From NCBI RefSeq assembly GCF_003576315.1, contig NZ_QWFZ01000017.1, forward strand, positions 186,001-250,000: a stretch of 64,000 bases of DNA, in the 5' to 3' direction. This document shows positions 52,946 through 60,942 of the stretch, piece by piece. How positions within the stretch are numbered: the first letter of the stretch is position 1; each line of letters begins with the position of its first letter. The translations under genes were made by a program, and so were the position numbers. Below the pieces are notes generated by a model. That model was given only the letters and a program-made list of their open reading frames with translations. It searched no databases and was not told the DNA's origin. Source of the stretch: Henriciella mobilis. Its GTDB lineage: Bacteria; Pseudomonadota; Alphaproteobacteria; Caulobacterales; Hyphomonadaceae.

Positions 52946-53482
52946 ATGGCAGATACTGCGCTTGAGCTGGGAGAGGTCGATCCGCCGAAATGGCGCGTGC
53001 TGGTTCACGGCACGACTTATGGTCCCTATACGCTCGGCCAGATGCAGTCCTTTGTCCGGGAGCGGCGGATCGGCCCTGAAAGCCGGGTTTCGGGCGCGGC
53101 AACCGACGAATTCCTCGCCGCTCATGAGCATGATGCCTTGCGAAGCCTGTTCGAGAGCGGCGGGCGCCATGGCGATGACGCCGACAACGAACCCGCCAAT
53201 TATCTCATCGTCACGCGGCTCAACGGGACCGGCAAGATGCAGATCATTGGGGCGCTCAATCGGCTGGGCAAGTTCGCCGAGGTGATGCCCGGGGTCTGGA
53301 CGCTCCGCTCGCGCGCCCGCCAGGCCCGCGTGCGCGAACGCCTGCAGGCCACGATCGGCCCGGGCGACCAGGTCATGATCTCGAATGCGACGACGGGCCG
53401 GCTGGCCTGGCTCAATCTCGGCCCGGAGTCGGATGTCCATATCCGCCGGGTCTGGGATGCGCCGCTCGAAGAGACGGCCTAG
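52946..53482 (+). CDS. GYF_2-domain (DUF4339) protein
   Basis: 178-aa soluble protein whose N-terminus is a GYF_2 domain: WRVLVHGTTYGPYTLGQMQSFVRERRIGPESRVS. Such domains often bind proline-rich partners. The C-terminal half (about 85-175) has a ferredoxin-like segment (NYLIVTRLNGTGKMQIIGALNRLGKFAEVMPGVWTLRSRA) with no known role. The ATG at 52946 is preferred, with AAAGG 6 nt upstream; earlier GTG and ATG codons at 52916 and 52928 are possible. It ends on a CTAG shared with the convergent GMC gene. Confidence 0.8.
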   Translation: MADTALELGEVDPPKWRVLVHGTTYGPYTLGQMQSFVRERRIGPESRVSGAATDEFLAAHEHDALRSLFESGGRHGDDADNEPANYLIVTRLNGTGKMQIIGALNRLGKFAEVMPGVWTLRSRARQARVRERLQATIGPGDQVMISNATTGRLAWLNLGPESDVHIRRVWDAPLEETA

Positions 53483-55122
53483 GCCGGCTCGGCGATCTCG
53501 GCCGGGGTTGGCGCCGGCTTCCCGAGGATCAGGTCTGCCGCCTTCTCCGCAACCATGATGGTCGGTGCATTGGTATTTCCGCCGATGAGCGTCGGCATCA
53601 CCGAAGCGTCGACCACCCGAAGGCCCGTCACGCCGCGAACTCTCAGATCGCCATCGACAGGGGCGGCGTCATCGATCCCCATGCGGACGGTGCCGACAGG
53701 GTGGTAGATCGTTTCGCCGGTCTCGCGGACAAAGGCGTCGATGTCGGCATCTGACTGGACGCCCGGACCGGGCAGGATCTCGTCACCGCGAAAGCCGGAA
53801 AAGGCCTCCTGGCGTGCGATGTCCCGGCAGATCTTCACGCCTTCGCGAATGGCGCGGCGGTCTTCCTCGGTCGCCAGGTAGTTGGGATCGATTGCCGGAT
53901 GATCGAATGGATCGGCACTGTTCAGTGTGATCGTGCCCCGGCTTTCCGGGCGCAGCTGGCAGGCATGGATGGTGAACCCGTCCATGTTCATCTGCTGGCG
54001 TCCATGCTCCATCATGATGGCATTCACATAGTGCAGCTGCAGGTCGGGCCGGTCGAGGCCCTCGCGGGACTTCAGAAAGGCTCCGGCCTGCAGGAAGTTG
54101 TCGCGGCCCGGCCCCTGCTTGCGCAGCAGATAATTCAGCCCGACGGCGATCTTCTTCAGGCCGGCCTGTTTGGAATAGGCGGACAGTTTCTTCGTCATCT
54201 TGTGGATGACGGTCACGTCCAGGTGGTCCTGCAGGTTGCGGCCAATCTCTGGCCGGTCAGCGATGACCGTGATGCCGTGCTGGCGCAGATGGTCGGCCGG
54301 CCCGACACCGGACAGCATCAGCAGCTGGGGCGACTGGACGGCGCCGGCGCAGATGATGACTTCCTTCGCCGCTTCGACCCGTTCAGGTTCTGCCCCTCTC
54401 CTGGCGACCAGTTCGACGCCATGCGCGTGGCCGCCGCGAAACACGACCTTGCTGACGAGCGCGGTGGATTTCACGGTCAAATTTTTCCGCTCGTCGAGGA
54501 TCGGACGAAGGAAGGCGTAGGAGGTGCTCCAGCGGGCGCCGTCATTGATCGTGCGCTGATAAGCGCCCATCCCTTCCTGCTGGGCACCGTTGAAGTCCTT
54601 CGTGACGGCATGGCCGGCCTGTTCGCCGGCCTTGATGAAAGCCTGATAGGGCTCAGCGTCGAGCGGGCTTTCCTCCACGACGAGCGGACCGTCGCCGCCA
54701 TGATACGCATTGGCGCCATTCTGGTAGCCTTCGGAGCGCTGGAAGTAGGGCAGGACGTCGGCATAGCCCCAGCCGCTGAGACCCGACTGGCGCCACTGGT
54801 CATAGTCGCGCGCATGGCCGCGGATATAGATCATGCCATTGATCGAAGAGGATCCGCCCCAGCCCTTGCCGCGCGGCCACCACAGCTTGCGGCCATTCAT
54901 GTGAGCCTGAGGCGTGGTGTAGAAGCCCCAATTGTGCGGGTTTTCTTCCTTGATCAGATTGCCCACCCCGGCCGGCATGCGGACCATGAGGCTGTTATCC
55001 TTGCCGCCGGCCTCGATCAGGCAGACTGACACAGACGGGTCAGCCGAGAGCCGGTTTGCGAGAACGCATCCCGCGCTGCCCGCACCGACAATAATGTAAT
55101 CGAAGCTTTCGTGCTGGTTCAT
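53479..55122 (-). CDS. GMC-family FAD oxidoreductase (choline/alcohol dehydrogenase type)
   Basis: 547-aa flavoenzyme. The ADP-binding motif FDYIIVGAGSAGCVLANRLSADP lies at residues 7-29, followed by the GMC signature GRKLWWPRGKGWGGSSSINGMIYIRGHARDYDQW. EIGRNLQDHLDV and the C-terminal HPVGTVRMG...GLRVVDASVMPTLIGGNTNAPTIMVAEKAADLI supply the catalytic His region. It resembles choline and other alcohol dehydrogenases, but BetB and BetI are absent, so the substrate is open. A betaine-type ABC transporter lies 2.4 kb away. Confidence 0.93.
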   Translation of the reverse strand: MNQHESFDYIIVGAGSAGCVLANRLSADPSVSVCLIEAGGKDNSLMVRMPAGVGNLIKEENPHNWGFYTTPQAHMNGRKLWWPRGKGWGGSSSINGMIYIRGHARDYDQWRQSGLSGWGYADVLPYFQRSEGYQNGANAYHGGDGPLVVEESPLDAEPYQAFIKAGEQAGHAVTKDFNGAQQEGMGAYQRTINDGARWSTSYAFLRPILDERKNLTVKSTALVSKVVFRGGHAHGVELVARRGAEPERVEAAKEVIICAGAVQSPQLLMLSGVGPADHLRQHGITVIADRPEIGRNLQDHLDVTVIHKMTKKLSAYSKQAGLKKIAVGLNYLLRKQGPGRDNFLQAGAFLKSREGLDRPDLQLHYVNAIMMEHGRQQMNMDGFTIHACQLRPESRGTITLNSADPFDHPAIDPNYLATEEDRRAIREGVKICRDIARQEAFSGFRGDEILPGPGVQSDADIDAFVRETGETIYHPVGTVRMGIDDAAPVDGDLRVRGVTGLRVVDASVMPTLIGGNTNAPTIMVAEKAADLILGKPAPTPAEIAEPA

Positions 55123-55278
55123 TGAGCGTCTCCTCCGGCCCAGATAGTTGACGGGCGATAAATGACGATAGTGTCAGTTTCGCATAAACCTTCAACCATT
55201 TATGAACGGGCGATGCATAGTCTTCCACTTCCGGTCGCGTCCGGGACGGGTCCTCAACGTGGACGATGGAGTGGCATC

Positions 55279-55899
55279 TTGCAAAGCAGCATCAAGCCTA
55301 AAGTCCAACCGCTCATGCGAGCCGATCTGCGCAAGGATCGGCGGGCAAATGTCAGGGTTGATCTGGCGCTGAACGGCCGCTTCCTTGGCGACGGCTCTGA
55401 AGATCACGGCTTGCTGACGCGGAACATTTCCTGCGGTGGCGCGGAAATCATCGCCAATGTCCGCCCGGACGTTGAATCCTCACTCATTTGTTATCTCGAC
55501 GATCTTGGCCGGCTTGAAGCCGAAGTCGTGCGCCAGACGGCGCAGGGCTTTGCGGTCAAGTTCAACATCACGCCCCGCAAGCGGGACAAGATTGCCGACC
55601 GCCTGACCTGGCTGGTGAACTACAAGCAGCTTGGCCTGACCGACGAACGCGAAGCGCCACGCTATGCCGGGGGTGGCCCGGCGCTGGTCACGCGCCAGGA
55701 TGGCCGTGTCATACAGTGCCGCACGATCGACATCTCGCTGTCGGGCGCAGCCTTCGAGGCGGATGGACCAGCCCCCTCCGTCGGTGAGATTGTCACCATC
55801 GGCAACCTGCGCGGTGAGGTGGTCCGCACGCTGCGCAATGGCTTTGCGATCCGTTACATCCATCGCAATGAAAAGAGCGAATCTCCCGCCAGGGCTTGA
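55279..55899 (+). CDS. Tandem PilZ-domain protein
   Basis: About 206 aa from a TTG at 55279 with GGAG 7 nt upstream. ATG codons at 55315 (12 codons later) and 55162 or 55213 (upstream, in the shared promoter region) are alternatives. Two PilZ domains are seen: RKDRRANVRVDLALNG with TRNISCGGAEI, and EAPRYAGGGPALV with CRTIDISLSGAAFEAD. The first has the RxxxR and NxSxxG c-di-GMP pattern; the second lacks a clear RxxxR. It probably binds or has lost binding of c-di-GMP. It precedes cysE by 62 bp. Confidence 0.85.
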   Translation: MQSSIKPKVQPLMRADLRKDRRANVRVDLALNGRFLGDGSEDHGLLTRNISCGGAEIIANVRPDVESSLICYLDDLGRLEAEVVRQTAQGFAVKFNITPRKRDKIADRLTWLVNYKQLGLTDEREAPRYAGGGPALVTRQDGRVIQCRTIDISLSGAAFEADGPAPSVGEIVTIGNLRGEVVRTLRNGFAIRYIHRNEKSESPARA

Positions 55900-55961
55900 A
55901 CGCCTGCCTGCGATACGCCATTTCAGCCCCCGTTGTGAGTTCGGCACGGAGGCCGCTAGCC

Positions 55962-56765
55962 ATGGTCGAGAACCCCGATATCGGTGCGCCGCCGCCGCCA
56001 TGGAAAAGACTGCGTTTCGAAGCGAAGGCCGCGGCATCCGACGAACAGGCGCTTGCGAGTTACATCGACGCCGCCATCCTCTCGCACGATACGATCTGCC
56101 AGGCGCTGGCCTTCCATCTTGCTGAAAAGCTTGCCGGCCCGGAAATGGGCGCGCAGCAGATTCGCCATATCATCGCGACGGTCTATGACCACGAGCACGC
56201 GCTGGTCGATGCCGCAGAGGCCGACATGCAGGCCGTCCTGGAACGCGACCCGGCCTGCCGGGGCATGCTGCAGCCCTTCCTCTTCTTCAAGGGCTTCCTT
56301 GCGCTACAGACACACCGCGTCGCCAACCGCCTCTGGCGCGAGGGCCGCGAAACGCTGGCCTTCCACTTTCAGTCCCGCGCGAGTGAGCTGTTCGGCGTTG
56401 ATATCCATCCGGCTGTGAAGATGGGAAGCAGCGTCATGCTGGACCATGCTTCAGGAATTACCATCGGTGAAACGGCGGTGGTCGGCGATGGCTGTTCGAT
56501 CCTGCAGGGCGTGACCCTGGGCGGGACAGGCAAGGAAGTCGGCGACCGCCATCCGAAGATCGGCAAGGGCGTGCTTGTTTCCGTTGGCGCGAAGGTGCTC
56601 GGCAACATCACCATTGGCGACGAGGTCAAGATCGCCGCCGGCAGCGTGGTGCTGAAGGATGTGCCGGCGCGCACGACCGTGGCTGGCGTACCGGCACGCG
56701 TCGTTGGCGGCGAAGGTGCACAGCCAGCGCGCAATATGGATCAGACCATACCGGAGTCGAAATAG
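55962..56765 (+). CDS. cysE: Serine O-acetyltransferase CysE
   Basis: 267-aa hexapeptide acyltransferase that makes O-acetylserine for cysteine synthesis. The N-terminal helical SATase domain (about 20-130) is followed by a left-handed beta-helix: VDIHPAVKMGSSVMLDHASGITIGETAVVGDGCSILQGVTLGGTGKEVGDRHPKIGKGVLVSVGAKVLGNI, then the coil VPARTTVAGVPARVVG. The catalytic His-Asp pair is in MLDHASG. The ATG at 55962 has GGAGG 9 nt upstream. It is followed by a small membrane gene and DUF3126, a common alphaproteobacterial grouping. Confidence 0.96.
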   Translation: MVENPDIGAPPPPWKRLRFEAKAAASDEQALASYIDAAILSHDTICQALAFHLAEKLAGPEMGAQQIRHIIATVYDHEHALVDAAEADMQAVLERDPACRGMLQPFLFFKGFLALQTHRVANRLWREGRETLAFHFQSRASELFGVDIHPAVKMGSSVMLDHASGITIGETAVVGDGCSILQGVTLGGTGKEVGDRHPKIGKGVLVSVGAKVLGNITIGDEVKIAAGSVVLKDVPARTTVAGVPARVVGGEGAQPARNMDQTIPESK

Positions 56766-56829
56766 TCCGCCTTGGCGGAACCGGCTGGTTTGTTTAACGT
56801 CTCTTCCGGGTGCTGGAAGGGAGATTGCC

Positions 56830-57207
56830 ATGTGGAAGCTGCTTCGCGGATTCTCGCTCGTTTCATCGAAGATCGTGGCGACCTTCTTCATGGTCATCTT
56901 CATGATGCTGCTCGGCTTCGCCTTCTTCCCCGACCTTCTTAACCGGCTGTCCGATTTCACGAACTGGATCGAAGGCAACATCCGTGACCCTGACATGGAT
57001 GAGCGCGGCAAGTTCCTGTTCCGCACGCTGGTCAATGAAAACACGATCTTCGGCATCATCATGACGCTGATTGCGCGGGCCGTCGTGGAATTCATCTTCT
57101 GGATCAGCGGCGTGCTGTGGCGGCTGGTGAATCCGCCGGAAGAGAAGGATGAGGCTCCTGCGCCCAAGCCTGTTGGCGATGCACCGCCGACCTATTACGG
57201 CAACTGA
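56830..57207 (+). CDS. Small two-helix membrane protein, hypothetical
   Basis: 125-aa inner membrane protein with helices at about 10-30 (KIVATFFMVIFMMLLGFAF) and 70-95 (FGIIMTLIARAVVEFIFWISGVLW). Between them lies an acidic segment, and a proline-rich C-terminal tail ends PPTYYGN. I do not know the family. GGGAG is 6 nt before the ATG. A small inverted repeat (TCCGCC/GGCGGA, 56766-56779) lies between cysE and this gene, without a U run. Confidence 0.7.
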   Translation: MWKLLRGFSLVSSKIVATFFMVIFMMLLGFAFFPDLLNRLSDFTNWIEGNIRDPDMDERGKFLFRTLVNENTIFGIIMTLIARAVVEFIFWISGVLWRLVNPPEEKDEAPAPKPVGDAPPTYYGN

Positions 57208-57253
57208 GGATTTTTGCGGTCCCGGCATTTAAGCCATCAGCGTTTTGCCGTAA
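57195..57253. repeat. 9-bp inverted repeat spanning the gap before DUF3126
   Basis: TTACGGCAA (57195-57203) and TTGCCGTAA (57245-57253) are perfect complements separated by 41 nt. The first lies at the 3' end of the membrane gene, the second 30 nt before the DUF3126 start. It could be a long mRNA stem between two cotranscribed genes. Confidence 0.35.
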
Positions 57254-57282
57254 GGCCGGTCCGGAACCGACAGGAGAGATTC

Positions 57283-57492
57283 ATGGAAAAAGAAGAAACG
57301 CTGCGCCTTGAGGCCTATCTCAAGGAAAAGCTCAATCCCGGAATCCGGCTTGTGTCGCGCAGCCAGACAGACGATTCCGTCGAAGTCTATCTCGGCGCCG
57401 AGTTCATCGCCGTCGTCTACAAGGACGTCGACGAGGGCGAAGTGGCCTACCAGTTCCAGATGACGGTTCTTTCCGAAGACATTCGGGGCTAG
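57283..57492 (+). CDS. DUF3126-family protein
   Basis: 69-aa soluble protein covering the whole DUF3126 family, found beside cysE in many alphaproteobacteria. Features: N-terminal helix EETLRLEAYLKEKLN, then beta strands SVEVYLGAEFIAVVYKDVDEGEVAYQFQMTVL. Function unknown. GGAG is 8 nt before the ATG. Confidence 0.9.
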   Translation: MEKEETLRLEAYLKEKLNPGIRLVSRSQTDDSVEVYLGAEFIAVVYKDVDEGEVAYQFQMTVLSEDIRG

Positions 57493-57511
57493 GAACGCTA
57501 CCATCGCAGGC

Positions 57512-58282
57512 ATGCTGCTGCGGGCCGACAATCTCACAAAGTCATTTGGCGATACGCGGGCCGTTGACCGGGTGAGTTTTGCGCTGGATGCCGGCGAGAC
57601 GCTGGCCCTGATCGGCCATTCCGGCTGCGGCAAGACAACCACGCTGAAAATGCTCAACCGGCTGATCGAACCTGATGAAGGGGCGGTCACGCTGGGCGGG
57701 GTCGATGCGTTCGGCATGCCGGGGCATGCGTGGCGCCGCCGGATCGGTTTCGTGATGCAGCATGCCGGCCTGTTCCCGCATATGACGGTGGCGGAGAATG
57801 TTCTCGTGACGCCGGCCCTTCTGGGTTGGGACGATGAGCGCCAGCAGTCCAAGCTCAACACCTTGCTCGATATGGTCGGCTTGCCGGCGGCAGAATATGC
57901 GGGTCGCTATCCGGCCGAACTGTCCGGCGGGCAACGCCAGCGCATAGGCCTGGCGCGGGCACTGGCAGGTGAGCCCGACATCATCCTGATGGACGAGCCG
58001 TTTGCCGCCCTCGACCCGCTGACAAAGGACGGGCTGATCGAGGATATCGGAGGGCTGAAGCGCGAGCTTGGCTTCGCTACGGTTCTGGTGACCCACGATT
58101 TTGCCGAAGCGCTGCGTCTGGCCGATCGTATCGCTGTGATGAGCGACGGCCGTATCGTGCAGGTCGGCACGCCGGAGGAGTTGATCAGCGCTCCGGCCAG
58201 CCCGGTGGTGTCGGATCTCCTGAAAGCCCCGCGCCTGATGGCCGAACGGGTCGGTCGGGCCTTTGAAAGCGGGCAGACATGA
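57512..58282 (+). CDS. Glycine betaine/osmoprotectant ABC transporter ATP-binding protein
   Basis: 256-aa ATPase. Walker A is GHSGCGKTTT, the Q-loop is MQHAGLFPHMTVAENV, the signature is LSGGQRQRIGLARAL, Walker B is ILMDEPFAALDP and the switch His is in LVTHDFAEAL. Close to OpuBA/OpuCA/OsmV, but without the C-terminal CBS domains that many of them carry. Its stop overlaps the ATG of the permease-binding protein fusion (ATGA), so they are a coupled pair. Confidence 0.92.
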   Translation: MLLRADNLTKSFGDTRAVDRVSFALDAGETLALIGHSGCGKTTTLKMLNRLIEPDEGAVTLGGVDAFGMPGHAWRRRIGFVMQHAGLFPHMTVAENVLVTPALLGWDDERQQSKLNTLLDMVGLPAAEYAGRYPAELSGGQRQRIGLARALAGEPDIILMDEPFAALDPLTKDGLIEDIGGLKRELGFATVLVTHDFAEALRLADRIAVMSDGRIVQVGTPEELISAPASPVVSDLLKAPRLMAERVGRAFESGQT

Positions 58283-59838
58283 GCGGGCTGTTCGCAGAGG
58301 AGTGGGCGGTCTTTCCCGGTCACTATGCCGGGCATCTGCGGCTGGCGATGGGCGCGCTGCTGGCGGGGCTGCTTGTCTCGGTGCCGCTTGGCATTCTCTC
58401 GGCACGGCGTGAGGCACTGGCCGGTCCGGCGCTGGCGACGGCGAGTGTCGTACAGACCATTCCAGGCCTTGCCCTGCTGGCGCTGATGGTGCCGCTGATG
58501 GGCGGCATGATCGGCTTCTGGCCGGCCTTCGCGGCACTGTCGCTCTATTCCATCCTGCCAATGTTGCGAAACACGATTGTCGGGTTGCAGGGCGTCGACG
58601 CCGATATTCGCGAGGCAGCGCTGGCGGTCGGCATGACGGCGAGGCAGCGGCTGAAGCAGGTCGACCTGCCCCTGGCGGCACCTGTGATCGTTGCCGGTCT
58701 GCGCACGGCGTCGGCCTGGGTGGTCGGCACAGCGACGCTGTCCACGCCCGTCGGGGCACGCAGCCTCGGCAATTATATCTTCCAGGGCCTGCAGACGCGG
58801 AACTGGGCCATGGTGCTGTTCGGCTGCCTTGTCTCGGCGGCGCTGGCCCTCGCCCTGGACCAGGTCATTGGGCAGTTCGAAAAGTCCGCGCAGAAACGCT
58901 CTCGCGTGCATGCGCTGGCAGGTGTGGCGGGCCTGATGCTTATAGTCGCGCCGGCGCTCTCCGTCTTCGCGTCGGGGCAGGGCGGGCAACGCAGCGCGGC
59001 GGCGCCGGGCGAGGTTGCGGCCGCCAGCACGCTGAAAGGCCAGACAATCGTCATCGGCGCCAAGGGCTTTACCGAACAGTACATTCTGGCTGACCTTCTG
59101 AAGCGGACCCTCGAGGCCGATGGCGCACGCGTTGAGATCCGCGATGGGCTGGGGACGACGGTCGCCTTCGATGCGCTCGCCAACAATTCCATCGATGTCT
59201 ATGTCGACTATACCGGTACGATCTGGGCGGCGCTGATGAAGCGCGACGAGCCGGTCCAGCGCTCGGCCATGTATGCGCGCGTCACGGCCTGGCTGCTGAA
59301 TGAGCGTGGCGTGATGGCGGCGGGTAAGCTCGGGTTCGAGAATGCTTACGCGCTTGCGACCAGCCGGGAGACGGCGGCCGAGCATGATCTTGAGACAATC
59401 GCCGACCTGTCGGGCCTCGACATCTCCATTGCCAGTGATCCTGAATTCTTCGGACGCTCGGAATGGACGCGCACACGTTACGCATACGGCCTGCAGTCGC
59501 TTCAGACCCGCAGCATGGATTCGGCCTTTATGTATGATGCGGTGAAGGGCGGCGAGGTGGGGCTGATCACCGCCTATACGACCGACGCGCGGATCGATGC
59601 GTTCGATCTCGTCCTGCTGGAGGACACGCGTGCGATCCTGCCGCCTTATGACGCCTTCCTGCTACTCTCACCGCGGGCCGGCGAGAACGAAGCGTTGCTG
59701 AACGCGCTGGAGCCGCTTCAGGGCGCAATCGATACCGGTCTGATGCGCCGGGCGAATGGGAAAGTCGACATGGAGCGCCAGAGCGTGAGCGAGGCTGGCG
59801 CATGGCTACATGGGCGGGTGTTTCAACCGGTCGAATAG
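58279..59838 (+). CDS. Permease-substrate-binding fusion of the betaine-type ABC transporter
   Basis: 519-aa fusion. Residues 1-230 are a six-helix OpuBB-like permease (GMTARQRLKQVDLPLAAPVIVAGLRTASAWVVGTATLSTPVGARSLGNYIFQGLQ contains the EAA-like loop). Residues about 255-519 are an OpuAC/OsmX-type binding protein (TIVIGAKGFTEQYILADLLKRTLEADGARVEIRDGLGTT and SIDVYVDYTGTIW). Joining both in one chain is known for OpuB-type systems. It would import choline, betaine or similar solutes in osmotic stress. Confidence 0.93.
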   Translation: MSGLFAEEWAVFPGHYAGHLRLAMGALLAGLLVSVPLGILSARREALAGPALATASVVQTIPGLALLALMVPLMGGMIGFWPAFAALSLYSILPMLRNTIVGLQGVDADIREAALAVGMTARQRLKQVDLPLAAPVIVAGLRTASAWVVGTATLSTPVGARSLGNYIFQGLQTRNWAMVLFGCLVSAALALALDQVIGQFEKSAQKRSRVHALAGVAGLMLIVAPALSVFASGQGGQRSAAAPGEVAAASTLKGQTIVIGAKGFTEQYILADLLKRTLEADGARVEIRDGLGTTVAFDALANNSIDVYVDYTGTIWAALMKRDEPVQRSAMYARVTAWLLNERGVMAAGKLGFENAYALATSRETAAEHDLETIADLSGLDISIASDPEFFGRSEWTRTRYAYGLQSLQTRSMDSAFMYDAVKGGEVGLITAYTTDARIDAFDLVLLEDTRAILPPYDAFLLLSPRAGENEALLNALEPLQGAIDTGLMRRANGKVDMERQSVSEAGAWLHGRVFQPVE

Positions 59839-59842
59839 AAAA

Positions 59843-59864
59843 CGGGCGGCCCGAAAGCCGCCCG
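59843..59864. terminator. Bidirectional terminator between ABC genes and phoH
   Basis: CGGGCGGC (59843-59850) pairs with GCCGCCCG (59857-59864) around a 6-nt loop. On the minus strand it is followed by TTTTC, on the plus strand by CCTGTTT. It lies between two convergent genes, so it serves phoH best and the ABC operon less well. Confidence 0.75.
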
Positions 59865-59895
59865 CCTGTTTCTGGCCTTTCCTTGCTGATTGGAC

Positions 59896-60696
59896 CTAAA
59901 GAACGTCGAGCATTTCCGCGACGAGCGGGTGGCGGACTATGTCCTTGCCTTCGAGATAGATCACTTCGGCGTCGGAAAGGCCCTGGAGCTTTTCCGCCGC
60001 CTGGGCGAGGCCGGACAGGGACGGCAGCAGGTCCGACTGGGCCGGGTCGCCGGTAACGGCCATTGTGGAGTGCCAGCCAAGCCGGGTCAGCAGCATCTTC
60101 AGCTGTGTATAGGTGCAGTTCTGCGCCTCATCGATGACCACGAAGGCATTGTTGAGCGTCCGCCCGCGCATGAAGCCGATCGGCGCGATCTCGATCAGGC
60201 CCTCGGCCATCATGTGCTTGAGCTGCTGCGGCGAGAGCCGGTCTGCGAGCGCATCGTACAGGGGGCGAAGGTATGGCGCGAGCTTGTCTTCCATCGCGCC
60301 GGGCAGGAAGCCGATCTGCTCGCCGGCTTCAACGGCTGGCCGCGACAGGATGATCCGGGCGACCTTGCCCTTCTGGAGCGCCTCGACGGCCTTGCAGATG
60401 GCGAGATAGGTCTTGCCCGTACCCGCCGGCCCGAGGGCGCAGACCAGCGACTTGGTCTCGAGAGCCGTCATGAGGCGTGCCTGGTTCTCCGAGCGCGGCT
60501 TGATGTTCTTCTGGTAGCGCTGGTCGCGCGGCGTGTTCGGGTTCCTCACCTTCTCGGCATCGTCTGGATGCCACCCGCCCTGAATGGCGTACAGCCGTGC
60601 CTCGCTGCGCGATTTTCCTCCCATTTCCTCGAAGAAGCCCATCGCTTCCAGTTCGGCATTGGCTTTCTGACGCTTGGCAGAGGCTCTTTTACCCAT
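59896..60696 (-). CDS. PhoH-family ATPase
   Basis: 266-aa P-loop protein of the PhoH family. It has a basic N-terminus ([17 protein letters not shown]), the Walker [12 protein letters not shown] near residue 89, [35 protein letters not shown], the Walker [24 protein letters not shown] and the TGDPAQSDL motif. PhoH proteins are RNA-linked ATPases, often helicases. GGAG is 8 nt before the ATG. An intrinsic terminator lies just upstream in its leader, listed separately. Confidence 0.93.
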   Translation of the reverse strand: MGKRASAKRQKANAELEAMGFFEEMGGKSRSEARLYAIQGGWHPDDAEKVRNPNTPRDQRYQKNIKPRSENQARLMTALETKSLVCALGPAGTGKTYLAICKAVEALQKGKVARIILSRPAVEAGEQIGFLPGAMEDKLAPYLRPLYDALADRLSPQQLKHMMAEGLIEIAPIGFMRGRTLNNAFVVIDEAQNCTYTQLKMLLTRLGWHSTMAVTGDPAQSDLLPSLSGLAQAAEKLQGLSDAEVIYLEGKDIVRHPLVAEMLDVL

Positions 60697-60719
60697 GTGA
60701 GGATCTCCTTTTTGGGTAC

Positions 60720-60867
60720 AAAAAAACCGCCGGGCGAAAGCGCGCGGCGGTGGCGGGAAAACGGGAAGAGGAGGCATCGGGCCCGCGGGACGGGCCGGGT
60801 GGTGTGTCTGGCAGAGACGGTCTGGGGACCATCGGCACTTGCCTCCCGAATCTCTCAACCATTAGAG
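60720..60867 (-). ncRNA. Structured leader or small RNA before phoH, ending in a terminator
   Basis: Minus-strand segment with several possible stems. One hairpin is at 60867-60852 (CTCT/AGAG). A long-range 8-bp pairing joins 60847-60840 (GGGAGGCA) and 60776-60769. Inside it are hairpins 60830-60819 (GGTC/GACC), 60818-60806 (GTCT/AGAC) and 60796-60780 (GGCCCG/CGGGCC). It closes with a 3' terminator at 60750-60727 (nine pairs, one mismatch, AAAG loop) followed by seven Us. The phoH ATG lies 24 nt beyond. It could be an attenuator leader or an independent small RNA; the 5' end is not known. Confidence 0.45.
60727..60750 (-). terminator. Intrinsic terminator in the phoH leader
   Basis: On the minus strand, CCGCCG...CGC pairs with GCG...CGGCGG (nine base pairs, one mismatch, loop of four) followed by seven U (60726-60720). 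It is 24 nt upstream of the phoH start codon in the same direction. Confidence 0.65.
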
Positions 60868-60877
60868 GTTACCAGTA

Positions 60878-60893
60878 TTAAGCGAGCCTTAAC
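60878..60893. promoter_or_regulatory. Perfect CtrA box TTAA-N7-TTAAC
   Basis: TTAA (60878-60881), 7 nt GCGAGCC, TTAAC (60889-60893). It lies 50 bp upstream of the gamma carbonic anhydrase start and 182 bp upstream of phoH in the opposite direction. The position fits a -35-region box for the carbonic anhydrase gene. A GAATC methylation site is at 60848-60852. Confidence 0.6.
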
Positions 60894-60942
60894 CAGACCA
60901 TTCCGCTTGCGAAATTTCTATGACAGGGAAAGGATTTCAAAC

